Positions 44,150 through 56,399 of a stretch of 64,000 nt of DNA are shown in pieces; position 1 is the first letter of the stretch; every line of letters starts with the position of its first letter. This DNA is from Chelydra serpentina (lineage: Eukaryota; Chordata; Testudines; Chelydridae): contig JBAIAC010000048.1 of NCBI GenBank assembly GCA_037349315.1, forward strand, positions 36,210,501-36,274,500, read 5' to 3'. A program made the position numbers and the translations under genes. A model generated the notes under the pieces. The model had not been told where the DNA came from. It made no database searches and saw nothing but the letters and a program-made list of their open reading frames with translations.

Positions 44150-45668
44150 GTTAAAACATCTTACATCAAAATTAGTTTATATAATTGGTATAAGTTTGGC
44201 TGTACAGCATCAGATGCAGCTTAAGGAAAAAACATATAAGTTTCAGGACCAAATCTCATCTGTGCAAAACACAAGTTACAGTTGGCTTTTCTTTTTTCCA
44301 CTGAAAGTAAAAATAAATAAAACTATGCCCATGTGCTAAGATAATACTGAAGGCTAAAATGTCATACCCTGCATACTGAAGCAAAACTTGTCCCCACTCC
44401 TATGGGCCTAGAGGACCTGGCCACATCAAAAACACACATGCCCACTGTGCAGGCAGAAAGACAAGATTTCTGGATCTCCTTGGATGTGGGGGACCTCCCT
44501 GGAGGTGGATCTTCTTCCATGTGGATCCATAGTCTGTTTGGAACGGACATTGGATTTAGGTGGCAGACACTACTCTAGGCCTGAGTTTGGAGTAGCGGCC
44601 ACAAAGCAGCTGCAGACTGGGACTGAAGGTTCCTTTCTATTGTTTATTTGCAGTTATGGTGTTCAGCTACTTCATGACTCTGTGCTGTGTGGAGAGCTCC
44701 AGAAAAGGGAGCAGTTTCCAGTCATAGACCAAAACTGAAGCCAGCTCATTTTGTTTGTAGCTTGTTGTTCTCCCTAATGTCTGGTAAAAAAGACTGGGGT
44801 TTGATGTCTAATGCTATGCTCTCTCCAGTACCAGAGGAATTCCCCAGCACACAGCCCAGCTGCAGAGGGGTTTATAATCACACAACCAAGTACATTTTCT
44901 CCACACACACAATTTATGTATGAGCAGTTCAAGCAATTAATGAAATAGCAAATGGGGACCTTTACATGTGAGTCATTGTGTGCACCACTGAAAACTCAAC
45001 GGTATGTGAGAAATGTCAGATTTTTCAAACGTCAGGGGAAAAATTAGCACTTGTAATTGCATGCAGTTCATCGTCTTCTTGATTATATATGCCACCACCA
45101 GGACTCTGCAGGAGCATTCTAATAGCTGTTTATCTTCCCCAACAAACAATGGCCTGAATTACTGAAAAGAAAATGAATAGCAAATGAAAACATATTTTGT
45201 AGTGATCCAGAGAACAGTTTCTTCAGTATATTAGCAACTTTCTCTCACCATGTCCATTTTCATACCTTCTCTTAAACACATTCTCTTTCACACCTAAATC
45301 TCTGAAAGTTCATAAAGTTCAAGATTTTTGTCCATGTCTTCAAAGCTCTTCAATACTTTGGACTTGTCTCTTTCCTTACCTGAATATTCTGTATGATCCC
45401 TCAGTGATGCCAAATGTTAGATGCCATTTATCTGCTTCTCTTAAAGCTATTCCCCATGCTTTCTTCCATGGCACTCCCTATGCAGAGAACTGCCTTCCTC
45501 AGCTGGTCCATATAGACTTTATCGCTTCCCTTCACGCTCTTCTTGAAGACTCACTTTTACCATGCCTGCAATATGTTAGATAATTGATAATGGCAAAGCT
45601 GAGGGGTAACTGAGAAGAGTCTACTCAGTTTCTTTTAAAATTGTATTCTCAAACACTGTATTACCAAG
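44150..45668. other. Unannotated sequence
   Basis: No recognisable gene, RNA or repeat. Confidence 0.35.
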
Positions 45669-46000
45669 TGTGACTATGCTGCTGCACCACCCTCATAGCT
45701 GTATGTGGCATTGCAACTGTTTCCCCTATGCCTTCTTTGGCCTATTTTAGCTATTGGCTTGACCTGGCCCTCTGGCCAAGCTAGGTAACACAGTGTGGTG
45801 TTTAGATGTTGCTTGTAATTATTAGAACTGGGAGCACTGGCCGTTGGGAGTCTGAAAGGACAGGAAACAGGAAGGAGGGGGGAGGGAATTGAGAGGCTGG
45901 GAGAGCTACAGAGGGTGCAGCAGCAGCTTGGTAAAGAGGTTTCCACTTTAAAATAAAGACCTGTTGAAGTTTGTTAGTACCTTGCTTGACTGATACAACA
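45669..46000 (+). repeat. Probable solo LTR
   Basis: Begins TGTGACTATGCTGC and ends TGACTGATACAACA (TG...CA), with an AATAAA signal at 45952-45957 about 45 bp before the end, as in many gypsy-type LTRs. I could not match a target duplication on the two sides, because the right flank runs directly into another repeat. Confidence 0.55.
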
Positions 46001-46002
46001 TA

Positions 46003-46252
46003 CAGTCCAACCCTTCACAGGACCTCAAGGGCCTTCATTTAAACTCCAACAAAAAATAGCAAAACAACTCAATCTTCAGCCCAACCGAGCTCAGCTGGTA
46101 CCCTTATTCCTTGCAGGCTAGTTCCAGCTTCAAACTGTGTTTGATCACCAGTTATGCATAACAGCCCTCCGGGTGCAGCCTGGTAGGTTAAGTGGCCTCT
46201 CAGGCTACTTTAGCTCTTTCATCACCTATGTGGGGTTATACACCCCATCACA
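46003..46252 (-). repeat. Possible second LTR fragment, minus strand
   Basis: On the minus strand this begins TGTGATGGGGTGTATAACCC, a TG start with a TATA-like element, and continues to the edge of the neighbouring LTR candidate. It may be a fragment into which, or next to which, the other inserted. Confidence 0.35.
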
Positions 46253-48906
46253 CCAAGATTAGGCCAATCTCCACTGCAGCCACTTTGCTTGTACCCCTTT
46301 CCTCTCTCCTCTTCATCTGTCTGTCTGGTCATTAGACTGTAAGCTCCCTAAGCCATCTTTTATGTGTGTACAGGGCTGAGCACAATGAGACCGCTCTTGG
46401 AAACAAATAATAAAATATATTAATAAAAAAGATCCTTCTATCTTGGTACCTTCTCTCCCCTTGGAACAGGATTCCCAGGAAAATCTAGGCTGGATAATTT
46501 TTTGAGATGTACAGCAAAGTCAAACTGAATTCAGCTCCTTAAGATTCAGATTTAGATGCTTTGTTGATGCCCTCTGTTAGGGCCTGATTCAGTGAGCTGA
46601 TCAGCAGTTGAGAGCCCTCAGCACCTTGCAGGATTGGACCCTTGCTTTAAAATCAGTGTGTCAAATTCATCATTGGCCTACTTCCATTAGTGGAGTTAAG
46701 CCAGGGATGAATTTGGCTCAGTCAGTAGTCCTACCATGCCAGTAACAAAAGTTAGACACCATAACAATTCCTATTAAAGGTCTAAGATTTGTCTTGGACA
46801 TGTTCAAACTCGGCAAGAGACTATTTCTTCTCTGAAACACACAAAATGTGAAGTCACCTGCAAAATAGCTTTCTACCAAGCAGAGGCATGGGGTCTGATT
46901 CTGGTATTTCAGGTACTTGTGTAACTCCACCAATTTTTGTCAAATCATTGTAATTTTAAAAACCATTAATTTTCACAGTGGATTTATACTGAACTTGGAA
47001 TTTAACTTCAATAGCAATTTCAGGAGAGAATTAATCTCCTTTGACATACTGATAGCTTATTTATTGGCTGTGACATTATTGTCCACAATTCTTGAAACCT
47101 GTAGTAGTCACAGCAAGTGAATTCGGAGTATCTTTATACATGTGGTCATTTATGAAGATTTATAAATTTATCAATTTTATGCTGAATTTATATATATGTT
47201 TCCATTTGACATTACATAAATCCCACACAAACAAAATGTTAAATTGTATAGATTTTTTAAATCAATTTTGATTAAAATGTGGATAAAAGAGGGGGAAAGA
47301 GCTCTTCTCGATGGTTTAAAATACATTTTTATGACAAAGAAATTGAAGATTTGGCTGTGATCATATCTTCCCAGTCATGTTATTTTCACTGGGCTGATTG
47401 TGTTCGGCTCTTCCGTTGCATCAACTTATCTCTGACATGGCAAAGATAGACACTTTGCAAAATTGCCTAGAAATACCAAAACAAAAACCTCCTACTGGGA
47501 TGTCTTCTGACAGAAATGAGGGAATCATCTTTGAGCAAACCTCAGAGAAATCCATTCTTGCTACAAACTGTGCTCTGCATAGATGGACATCATTCTTCCA
47601 CACATGATTAGGTAAATGCAAAGCACTCCATATTTTTCTCTGATGCGAATATTGGCATGGAAAGGAAATGTTTGTCTTTTGTTGTTGCTATGGGGCTGCA
47701 AGTGTCAGAATTGTGGTGGGATTATTTTTTTTTTCTTTTGCATGCAGTCACAAGAGCTTTTCCTTTCCAAGGCATGGTCAGAAGCAGGGTTTTTTTTATT
47801 AGACAACTGTTATTTGTATTACACTATTTCAAATATGGAGTGAATTATGAGAGTTTCTCCAACTCTACCCAGTTCCTTAAAAGTAGAGCTATCTAACTTG
47901 GCTTTTGTGCCAAACATTCAGCTAACTCAGGTGTTAACATGCAAAGAGTTACCAGTACAGCACGTTGCAGAAGAGACTCAACATAGACACAATACAGTGT
48001 CCAGAGATAAACTGCACCTTGCCTAAGTATCAGCACTGACACAGGATCAAGCATTTTGAGTATAGTTCAGCGTCTAGGCTGACAGTGCTATAATGTGGTA
48101 GGGAATGTCAGCCTGATTGATTCCGATTCCATGTACACCATTCCCTTCCAATGTAAATGTGGAGCCACTTAACTGATCTCTATAAAGAAGGGCCATTAAG
48201 AACACGTGTATAGTCAGAATCAGGCCATAAATATTTACATTTTAAAACGGTTATCCATCAAGCCGGCACCGAGAAATTAACATACACAGTTCCATCCCAC
48301 CTCTCATTAAAGGCAATACAAGCATTGCCACTGATGTCTGTGGGCCTTCTTGTGCCCACAATTGCCATTGACAAGAGCTGCTGTTCCTGTAGGGTTTAAA
48401 TAAACTATGCTTCGCCTTCTTGACTGGGTGTACTGGGGAGCGGTGTGAAATTACAAGAAAATGTAGTGAAACAAATCTCATTTGGCTTCACGTGATTTCA
48501 TACCACCTCTCCCTCACAATTTAACTTCATGCAAAATTTCAATTAGATGTCTGTCTTCCACTGAAAGTATATGGAAAACTAGAATGGCTGTGGTTTTATG
48601 GAACGCTATCTTCCCCTGAAAATAAGACCATTTTTCCTCACAAAACAGTTGGTTATTTTCATGCTGAAATGTTCCATACTGCAGAAAAATGTTCACAAAA
48701 ATGGACCCACTTCCAAATTTGTAATGAAATGTGAAGAAACTTGATTTTGAAGAAACAATGAAGACAAAACAAAATATTGAATAGCTGATTGTTCAGGGAG
48801 CATCCTGTGGAATGAATGAGGCAATGATGTTGTGGAAAAAATAATATGTGATCATGTAATTAAAGACTGTATTATAACTCATATATAAGAAGGGACAAAT
48901 TCAAGT
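46253..48906. other. Unannotated sequence
   Basis: AT-rich. A degenerate GTGTAACTCC palindrome lies near 46890-46940. Nothing else is supported. Confidence 0.35.
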
Positions 48907-49257
48907 TGCACAGGCAGGGCCGGCTCCAGGCACCAGCTTTCCAAGATGGTGCTTGGGGCAGTATCGAGAATGGGCCGGCAGTCCGAGTCCCACGGCGGCA
49001 ATTCGGCGGCAGATCCGCCGCCGAATTGCCATGGCAGGACTCGGACTGCCGCCCCATTCTCGTCTGCCGTGGCGGCATTGGGGCAGCAGGTCCGCTGCTC
49101 TTACCTTGCCGCCGCGGGACTCGGAGTGCTTGCATTGGGGGCGGGGCCCCGCAACGTCTCCTGGCATCGGGGGCGGGGCCCCGCAATGTCATCCGGGGGC
49201 GGGGCCGTGGCGACTGCTTGGGGCAGCAGAATTGTCAGAGCCGCTCCTGTGCACAGG
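48907..49257. mobile_element. Palindromic hAT MITE with 8-bp TSD
   Basis: The element 48915-49249 has ends CAGGGCCGGCTCC and AGAGCCGCTCCTG and exact duplications TGCACAGG (48907-48914 and 49250-49257). The left third is a long near-perfect hairpin: GAGAATGGGCCGGCAGTCCG (48967) pairs with CGGACTGCCG-CCCATTCTC (ending 49063). GGGGGCGGGGCCCCGCAA is tandemly repeated at 49136-49205. The GC-rich interior keeps several frames open by composition. Confidence 0.9.
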
Positions 49258-52200
49258 CAACCTAAACTCTGGCATTTCCTAACTTTGCAGTTCTTGACTT
49301 TGCATCTTTAATATTCCCTTTAACATGGTGTGTGTGACTGACTACCTAGGTTTTTAAAAAAGCAACTTGAAAAAACAGCTCCATCTGTAATCATACTGGC
49401 CTCTATACAGGTCAACAGTATGGCTGAAACCTTTAGATTCGCAGTTCATATTCTGTTAGCTGGCGGCAGAGGTAACTGACAGCAATAGTAGGTTGTCATC
49501 CATTATGTTGATCTGTCACTACAGGTGCATGAGACCTGCACTTTGCTAATGGGTTTCATTGATATTTGTTGGTAACAGAGGAATGCTGAGATTCCTGAAT
49601 CTTGGGTTCAATTTCAGGTTATGAAGGGGGAATGTGCTATAATGGCCACAGACTATTCTGTGCGTGGTTCCCCTAAGTCTGACTCCTGTCTGTGTTCCTA
49701 CAAACAAGGTGCCCCTATGCCCCTTTTCACACCTTCTTATGGCCAGGGTGCCTCTGCCCTGACATTTACTCTGCCTCTTCCAGGCCCTTATAGAGAAATG
49801 CCATACACTTGCTCATCCAATCACCACCCTTATTGTGGTCTGGGTTTAGTCAGACAAATAACGCAAAGACTCAAAAATCTGGCCCAGGCATGGCTCTTAT
49901 CTCAGAGCCTGGGTGAGCAAAAGAGTTCCTTCAGTCATCATCTGAAACACTAAAAAAATGTTTTGACTATGTATTTTTCCCTAATCTCATTCTTGGAAAT
50001 GGCTGGACCACTTTTTACTTAAATTTAAAGAAAAAAAAATTCATCCTGAGGCAGACACTTGGCATAGACAATTTCAGCCCAAATGGTTAAAGTTTGGCAA
50101 GGTTATAGCAGCTGAAAATAGGATCTTATGGAACATGTCAGACAACCTTAACTGTAGGCAATAGGGCCAGCTGCACCTACAATCTTGAGAACTATTTATA
50201 TAGCTATAACCCAGTTAACTAGTGAATAAATCCTATTTTCCTGCTGTAGTGTTAGCAAAAGTTAAAAGTTGGCTGGCCATTGATACTACTTTTCTTTCCT
50301 GCTTTTAGCTTTTCCTTTTGATTTTAAAAGCTGGGTGGTGAGTCAAATGAACTCCCAATAAAGAATTTAAGGTTAGTCCCAAGGCTTAACCCTCTATGCT
50401 ACTTTTTATTGATATACTTAAAACCATGTGTAGCACATACCATTCATGCCTATAACATGTTTATAACCACTATTAATCATGTATTAATGCTCTATAAACC
50501 ACTTCTAAATGTACTCTTAATATAATATGTAACCAAACTGAAGTCTGAATGAAAAAGTTTAAAGTTCTGGGCTGCCAGCGGTTATTTTTTAGGAAGTGGT
50601 TTTTTTAAATAGAATGTGGTAATCATTTTCCCTACTCTCTATTGCTCTCCTTCTCTTCTTAGCATTCCCCCTTCTACTGCTCCTTTTCACTTTCACTTCC
50701 CCATCCATCCATATTAAATGCTGTTAAACCAATGAAGGGGACGGAATGATGGGGGAGTGGAGACAGGCACATATCCATAGCAACAGCAGCCTTTCATTGG
50801 ATTTTGTATTCACAGGCCATTGTGCTCCTGCTGCTCTTTCAGAAATGGGTGATATTGCTAAATAAGAGCTGTTATTAAAGTGGCTCCAGATATTAAGCAG
50901 GCCACTGTCAGAATCCATTCCTGCTCATGTTCTCAGGCAATGTGCAGTATCCAAAGCAAAGAACGGGCTAAGCCCACCATTATGCATAGTACCTGCAACA
51001 TTGGTATCATTGTCAAATGGCACATATTTGGGGGAAAGAGAAGAGCTGGTAAGCCATTCAGCTGTCACCTCCTTTTGTTTAGTTCAGTATGAGATTTCTC
51101 AAGTCTCCTGGTTGCTGCTGTCACCTCTGTCTCCCCAAGTAAATTCCCTTTTCCAAAGCAGTTCAGGTAGGTATCCACACATGCAGTCACTGGTCTGACC
51201 TGTGCTACATCTATCTGTTGTGAATAATAATCTTGTCTTTAGCCTTCCCAGAGAGCTGCTGTCCTGTTTCCCATAGTGCTTAGAACTTCTCTTGGACTGT
51301 CTTCAGGGAGAAAAGTACCCAACTTGACATCCCATCTGGGAGCTGTATGTGTCATCCACTTCCAGAAGCCCTCACCTTCTGCAAGTAAGAATAATACATT
51401 AATGTCAACGCTTGTTCAGTCTCACAGGCAACATGAAGGTGCTGGGGAGATTACAATGAATTTTCCCACACTTCTAGAGCCTTGGTAAGAGTCAGTTGCT
51501 TCGTTCATGCTCTTCATCCCTAACTCTCCTTTACCTTTTGTAGAGATTACCTACAGTGCTACTATGGCTCCATCTTCTTAACACCATCCCATGCCATGAC
51601 AGCTGTTACCTGTACACTTACCTTCACTCACAAGCCTCATTCTGTTCCCCAACACCCTGCTTTTTCTGATGGCGATGCCCTGCATGTTGCAGCATGTCTG
51701 ATCTCCATGCATTTTTCCTAGAACAGAGGTGCCCAAATATTTTCCATGGCCATCTCAGTTAATCCTCTGCGCAGACACAAAATGGCTTTTGTGAGATCAT
51801 CTTAAAATACGGCCATACCCATGAAACCTGTTCTAGCTTTGACATTTCAAGGACTAATTGATTCTGCTGCTCTACCTCACTTTTCAGCATGGTGATGGCA
51901 ATAGCTTTGGAGGAGCATAAAATGGATGGATCTGTGTCGGCATCACTACTTCCTTTGCATTCCTTGCACCTTCCCAGTTCCCACTCACGATGCCACCACC
52001 ACCTCCATCACAATCACTTTCTTACAACAGGACTAAATCTACATTTGTGTAACAAAATAGACTGTTAATGGGAAGAAAGGCTGATGCCACCATATGGCCA
52101 TAGTTAAGTTTGTTCTGGAAACCCATGTTATAGAAGGGACTTACCTTATGAAAAACCACTGGAACTCTCACAGAATGAGTCACTCTTGCATTACAGGCTG

Positions 52201-52436
52201 TATGGCCAAATTCTTCCCTCAGATATACCCAGACTAATTCCAATGGCATTATACTAAGGATTTACATCAATATAACTGAAATCAGAAGAGGCCCCTAATT
52301 AATGTTATGGTAGTGCCCAAGGCCCCCCATCAGGAAAAAGGAGCAGATGAGCAATGATGTACTGCCAACATTTTAGTGCCCCTTTCTCCCACACACACAA
52401 AGAAAAATAATGAATTCCATTGTCTGTCTTTCCTAG
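49258..52436. other. Unannotated sequence
   Basis: No recognisable repeat or gene. A 110-codon frame at 49621-49953 shows no domain. A degenerate small palindrome lies at about 52225-52300. Confidence 0.35.
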
Positions 52437-52509
52437 GATGGAGGACAGAGTGGATGAGCTGAGTCCCCTGACAGCTGAAAGGATTATCCTGCCTCTTCTG
52501 GGCCATTCT
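52437..52509 (+). other. Candidate internal exon (weak)
   Basis: A pyrimidine tract, TTGTCTGTCTTTCCTAG, immediately precedes 52437 and GTGAGTAAC follows 52509, so a 73-bp exon with consensus splice sites can be drawn. One frame is open (MEDRVDELSPLTAERIILP and 5 more residues); the others contain stops. No homologue is known to me and no neighbouring exon was found. It may be a non-coding transcript exon or chance. Confidence 0.25.
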
Positions 52510-55033
52510 GTGAGTAACTATTGTCTCTGAACCCCAGAAGCTTTCTGATCACATGCTCACTTCTTGTTCTGAAAAGTTGGTTGTGCAGTGACCTGTTCAG
52601 CCACTGAGAAGGATCCATCCCCTGAAGCTTGTTTCTACAAAGGTGTGAATGCTCATAAGTGGTACATCTCTAGTGTCTGCCCCAATCACATAGCATAGGT
52701 CAGGATTTTTAAATGTTAATAGCCCTGCAATGTGGCCGAGGTCAATACCCACTGATTCCAATGGTTACTGTCATCCAACACCCCATTACAAATTAGGAGC
52801 CAGGGGAAGACCCCACAGGTCATAAAGTTTAAACATTCTTCTGGTCCTCCAAAAAGGAGAGCCGACATCCTCATACCATCCCAGATATATTGTAGTCTAT
52901 TTTTCAAGCCCAGACCTCTGAGGGTCTCAGGTCCAAACTTCACTGTTTTTTAGCAGAGAAGTAGAAAGAAGAGTTTGTAGGTAAAATTTCACCCATGAAC
53001 AAATTCACGTCTACCATTTGTGTCCAGATTTTTGGATTGAAAAGCCCGAAAGGAATATGTGCAGCTTCCATTTGCAGCCCTAGTCACTGGATTCCTCTTA
53101 AACTGTGGAGGGGAAAATTAAATGGATATTGTTGGATTCTCTGCAGTACGTGTCCAAAACTGGACTGAGATGATGTCACAAAATGTTACATTTTTTCCCA
53201 ATTATGAAATGAATTATGGGGAGTTAGCTAACCACAGTGAGAATCATTAAAACAGAGTTTTCAGCTGATATGTCCAGCCAGAAAACACAGGTGTTTTGTT
53301 TTTCAAATGCTGCTTTTCAAGGTTAGAGTGACCATCTCTTTCCCCACCACTTAAGGGACAGATTCGTACATATGCAAAAACTACTTTTATTTCCAAAGGT
53401 TGCAACAATTGTGTCGTGAATTGTATCATGACTTATGAAGGTAGCGACTGTTTGCACACACACTTCCGTTTGCTCTCAACAGCAGGAGTAAAAGTATTAT
53501 GTAATTCTGTATTATTGATGAAGCTTGTTTTTTAGCATATGCTTTTCATTTCCTCGGGTTTTTATTACACACTTCTTAAATAGATGACATTGGCAGATGT
53601 AAACACACTGAGACTTAGTCATCCATCATGAAACTCCAGTGAAGACAATAGAGTGGAAGTCTATACAGTTATGAATTTGGACCATTCTTCCCATAGTGTT
53701 TTAAGTTCTGTGCTTATTTAGATTGTTGTTTTGTCAGATCAGCAACATGAAAATAAAACTATGGAAGTACACATGTTCACAAAAGTGAACTTAGATCTGA
53801 AGATGTGCTCTTTTTAACATTCAAAGAATGGCTTTCAGTTTTTATTAACTTCAAATCACTCTTAAATGAAGCAGCTGTTTTTCGTTGATTTATTCCAGGA
53901 ATTTGGTTCTCTCATCCAAACTATGACATCTTGAATCATATATTAATGGGCTATTTAAGGAATGCAATTCTTTTCTGTTTTCAAATAGCTGGAGCCCAGT
54001 ATCTCCACGGGTAAACATCTATGGGTCAGACACTCAGCTGCTGTAAATCAGTATTGCTCAGGATCTATTCCATGAATCTAAACTGTCTACAGTACCTCCC
54101 TACTTGCACAACTTGCACCAAACACCATAGCAGGGATCCAGGGAGAGAGGAAAACATCACCAGTTTTTCCCTGCTGAGATTTCCCCAGATTGTGCCATCA
54201 GGGGAGGTTTTATCCTCACTCCTCCAGAACCGCCAAGAGGGTTCAATAATTTGAAACTCACAGATCCCCAAATCCCACCAAGATCCATGGGAAATGTAGT
54301 ACCTTAGCCAGGAGGTCACCGTGCCTACGCCCCATCTCAGGGACCCCTTCTATTCCACTCGAGCTCTCAAGCAGCATGCCTCCAGGTGCTTTCCACAGTG
54401 CAGATGGGACTATGGGAAAGTTAATGCAGTCTGAGGCTGTATTAACATTTCAGTAAATTCATTGCTCGTTGCTGGGTGAAATTGTGGCATTCTGGGCTGC
54501 TACCTGTGTCTCCCAGCCCTTTCCTCATGCCCAGATCCCCAGATATGTGCGCCAAACTCAGATGAACAATCTAGCCTTCTGAACCTAACAAAAATGAGCA
54601 AGGTGATAAAATTTGTTGTTATGACAGGATTATAGCTTTGCTAAAATACTGACTGCTGTTCCTAGACTATATAAACTAAGGTATGTTAATCTGGTTTGAA
54701 ATAAAAATATTGATATATAGAGATTACATATTTCTGTCAGAACAGGTAAAGAATGATTCCTGTGTCTTTGACTGTCAGTATTTTCTAGAGACTTTCCATG
54801 TTCTTTGTATCAGATGTATACTTAAATATTGTTGCGCTGTGAGCTGTAAAATGGAACTGGTGCTCTGAATAGCTTGTCCTCCTTAAAACAGTCATCCTTG
54901 TAAGATTTTTCCTCCTAATTCAAACCCTCTAGCAATCATTAGAAGCTTCCCTGCTTTAACTTAGTTTACATATGTATATTCTCTGCCATCATGATAATGT
55001 GAGGGCCATGAAATTGCAGGTGGCCATACTGAG
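52510..55033. other. Unannotated sequence
   Basis: No recognisable feature. Confidence 0.35.
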
Positions 55034-55331
55034 TTTCATAGCAGCAGTTCTCAAACTGTGGGTCGGGACCCCAAAGTGGGTTGCAACCCCATTTTAATGG
55101 ACTGAGACTTGCTGGGACCCGGGGCCAGAGCCAAAGCCCTACCACCCGGAGCAGAAGCCGAACCTCGAGCCCCCCTGCCTGGGGCTGAAGCACTTGGGCT
55201 TCGGCTTTGGCCTCCCCACCCAGGGAGGTGGGGCTCAGGCAGGCTCAGGCTTCGGTCCCCTCTCCTGGGGTCATGAAGTAATTTTTGTTTTCAGAAAGGT
55301 GGAATGGAGTTTGAGAACCCCTGTTTTATAG
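55034..55331. mobile_element. hAT-type MITE with 8-bp TSD
   Basis: The element 55042-55323 has ends CAGCAGTTCTCAAACT and AGTTTGAGAACCCCTG. The duplication is TTTCATAG at 55034-55041 and TTTTATAG at 55324-55331 (one mismatch). The GC-rich interior includes inverted blocks (GAAGCCGAACC with GGGCTTCGGCTTTGG). Confidence 0.88.
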
Positions 55332-55435
55332 TGATAGCCATGAAGTTCCTAAATGGCCACAGATTTGTGTACTTAGCTAGTGTGCAATTTTTCAAATGGT
55401 AATATCTTTGTGAAATCAAAACTAGGTTTTTATGG

Positions 55436-55760
55436 GGTTTGTGCTAAATGAAGGGGGGATAGCTCCTTTTTATGGACACCCAGCCAGCCAGTTAGCTAAA
55501 AAGTCCCTCTTGGTGGCTGTTCTCTGCTTGCTTTACCTGTAAAGGGTTAAAAAAGTCCCCAGCTAAAGGAAAGGGAGTGGGCACCTGACCAAAAGAGCCA
55601 ATGGGAAAGCTAGAACTTTTTAAAATGGGGGGGGAAAAAACTTCCCTTTTGTGTCTGTTGTTCATGTTCTCCGGGAAAGAGGGGAACAGGAAAGTTTAGG
55701 GGATTTTTGAGCCCATACTCTTTGCTTTTCTTACTCTGTCCTTGTACGTACTCCATCAAA
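55436..55760 (+). repeat. Possible LTR fragment
   Basis: 'gtgctaaatgaagggggga' and 'tagctcctttttatggacac' open a block with 'tttacctgtaaagggttaaa', a TTTTTAAAATGGG TATA-like stretch and a G-run. The style is that of a turtle LTR. It lies upstream of the Ty3/gypsy pol relic, but I find no partner downstream, so I cannot say it belongs to that element. Confidence 0.35.
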
Positions 55761-56399
55761 AAAGCAAAGCTGGGACTGGGGCAATACTACTTACAGGGGA
55801 AGTGTTGGACTGGGCTTTGCCCCTCTTGGAGCAGGACAGCCAGTTTTGACCAACTAGGATGCTTTTTTGCAAGCATTCTCTGCTATATTCAATGATCTCA
55901 CATTTATCACATACATTGTGGAAGTTTTGAAAAATGCAGGGAGCAGCCACTACCTATGCCACTCCCTTTCAGTGACTGGCTGCAGATGTGGAATGGAATG
56001 AGGCAACCAAGTTACACCAGGTTTGCAGGGGGTTGAGTGAAGAGGTGAAAAGGATTAACTGGCCCATATTGAAATTCCCTCCTGATTAAATGCTTTCATT
56101 CACCTCACTCTCTGTATTGAGTCTGATTACGAGAGAGAAAGAGAGAGAGGGGAGGAGAAGAACGGTGCAGATCCACTCTCACCACTGCACATGGAACCAT
56201 AGCCTTGTATATCAACTTCTTACAGGATGCAGATTGACCTAAGCTGCTGTGTGACCCCAGAAGAAAGGAAGTGACAATGTCATGAGAATTTGTTTTCCAT
56301 TGTGGGGCATTCACCTGCTGCTCAGTCAAAGAGCTGCTGGGAAACAAAAGCACAGAGGCATGCTAAGGGGGAATCAGCTTGGGCACCATTAATTTTCCT
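55761..56399. other. Unannotated sequence
   Basis: Nothing recognised except a purine run at 56131-56152. Confidence 0.35.

Noticed and set aside
48872..49311. Six overlapping frames of 88-121 codons
   Set aside because: All lie in the GC-rich palindromic hAT MITE. Mirror-image frames are expected from the hairpin.
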